DNA of 64,000 nt from NCBI RefSeq assembly GCF_902859945.1, contig NZ_CADIKL010000001.1:124001-188000 (forward strand), written 5' to 3'. The stretch comes from Paraburkholderia caffeinitolerans. GTDB lineage: Bacteria; Pseudomonadota; Gammaproteobacteria; Burkholderiales; Burkholderiaceae. The notes beneath the pieces are model-generated. The model made no database searches, was not told the origin of the DNA, and saw nothing but the letters and a program-made list of their open reading frames with translations. Position 1 is the stretch's first letter, and the number at the start of each line of letters is the position of its first letter. A program made the position numbers and the translations under genes. Positions 63,335 to 64,000 of this stretch are shown piece by piece.

Positions 63335-64000
63335 TCACGCGCCCGGCGTGCCCGCGAGCGTGACTTCGAGCAGCACGACGTGATCGGGCACCTCCACCGC
63401 GAGCCGTTGCAAATCGGCGTGCGTGGCGAGCGGCGTGGCTGAAACGGTCGGATCGTAGAGCGCGACGCGGCCTGCCTTCGCGCCGAAGTCGACTTGCACA
63501 CTCACGGGCGGCGCGTTCAGCGGCTTGCCCGTTGCCCGGTCCCAGAACGGTGCTTCGTTCCAGAGCGCGATGAAGTAGCGCCCATCGCTGCGCGTGAGCA
63601 GCAGACTGCGCGCCGATTGCGGCATACCGCTCAATACGCAGGATGACGAAGCATTCGGCGAATTCGCATTAGCCGCGCCTTCAGTGGCATTCGCGCGCAG
63701 GATCGCGGTGAGATTGCGGATCGCGCTGGCCGAGGGCTTCGGCGTATGGTCGTAGCGGAACAGGCCGTAGTGCATCTCGTTGTTCTTATGCTGCGGATCG
63801 GGTTTTTCGTCGAGCAGTTCGTAGAGGTAAGTGCGCGTGACGCCCAGGCTCGCCGCATCGAACAGGCCGTTGAGCACGCCTTTCGCCTGGGTCGCTTCAT
63901 CGACGCCGAGGCTGTTCCAGCCCGCCTGCGGGCTCGAAAAATAGCCGAATTCCGTGAGCACGATAGGCAGTTGATACTTGCGCACGCTGTTGATGGCCCA
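63335..64000 (-). CDS. Glycoside-hydrolase-like protein (partial, N-terminus outside window)
   Basis: The last 221 codons of a larger protein; the frame is open through the right edge. The segment VRKYQLPIVLTEFGYFSSPQ, with a glutamate after a beta strand, is the nucleophile-strand pattern of clan A (beta/alpha)8 glycosidases, and the segment after it (TRTYLYELLDEKPDP, then MHYGLFRYDHTPKPSASA) matches the end of such barrels. A C-terminal beta-sandwich follows (GRYFIALWNEAPFWD, PPVSVQVDFGAKAGRVALYD). Substrate and secretion signal cannot be judged from this fragment. Confidence 0.7.
   Translation of the reverse strand, partial: WAINSVRKYQLPIVLTEFGYFSSPQAGWNSLGVDEATQAKGVLNGLFDAASLGVTRTYLYELLDEKPDPQHKNNEMHYGLFRYDHTPKPSASAIRNLTAILRANATEGAANANSPNASSSCVLSGMPQSARSLLLTRSDGRYFIALWNEAPFWDRATGKPLNAPPVSVQVDFGAKAGRVALYDPTVSATPLATHADLQRLAVEVPDHVVLLEVTLAGTPGA

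Overview
The window is GC-rich chromosomal DNA from a member of the Burkholderiaceae, most likely Burkholderia sensu lato (Paraburkholderia, Caballeronia or a close relative). The evidence is the gene order tsaE/amiC, queG, ogt, xerD, ybaK, plsY, yajQ, murB, the many lineage-typical small proteins (DUF5594, an entericidin, a BON protein) and the strongly GC-biased third codon positions, which produce many spurious antisense reading frames. No rRNA, tRNA, CRISPR array, insertion sequence or prophage is visible. I read about 58 protein genes; the first (a flavin reductase, bases 1-445) and the last (a glycosidase-like protein, 63335-64000) are cut by the window edges.

Layout. 1-21.7 kb is core housekeeping: msrA, a DUF72 protein, cfa, pdxH, tcdA, a cnoX-type chaperedoxin, a pirin, an EamA exporter, amiC-tsaE, queG, ogt-xerD, ybaK, plsY, a chemoreceptor, a DUF4160/DUF2442 pair, an SRPBCC protein, yajQ, murB and a degenerate EAL protein. 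21.9-24.6 kb carries the last steps of tyrosine/phenylalanine catabolism (hmgA-fahA, translationally coupled). 24.7-30.3 kb is more accessory: an MFS transporter, a small exported protein, a winged-helix/TPR regulator, a protein resembling plasmid fertility-inhibition factors, and a LysR regulator. 30.9-36.3 kb encodes two tandem, non-identical aspartate:alanine antiporters followed by aspartate 4-decarboxylase, that is, a decarboxylative proton-motive cycle. 38.0-42.5 kb is xanthine dehydrogenase (xdhA-xdhB), followed by an xdhC that lacks its N-terminal domain. 42.7-44.3 kb is a Fic-domain AMP-transferase gene that looks imported, behind three phased TTAACG boxes.

44.3-51.7 kb mixes a LysR regulator, a DsbA-like isomerase, a TAXI-type binding protein, a BON lipid-envelope protein, a TSUP permease, rarD and DUF5594. 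51.7-56.6 kb is a complete sulfide/persulfide detoxification unit: bigR, two half-size YeeE/YedE transporters, a DUF442-sulfide:quinone oxidoreductase fusion and a TSUP exporter run one way, and a persulfide dioxygenase runs the other way, from a face-to-face pair of promoters that share one AT-rich dyad. 56.7-64 kb holds an acyltransferase, a quinone oxidoreductase, a host-attachment-type protein, a flavin-binding split-barrel protein, an entericidin, a WecA/MraY-family transferase and a PLP-dependent cysteine-synthase-like enzyme.

The most rewarding places for a second look are the sulfide regulon and its overlapping promoters (55673-55710), the duplicated AspT pair, the truncated XdhC, the Fic gene with its phased boxes, the chromosomal FiwA/Osa-like protein, a possible sliding-clamp-binding peptide in the DUF72 protein, and the DUF4160/DUF2442 pair whose first member reads out of frame into the second.
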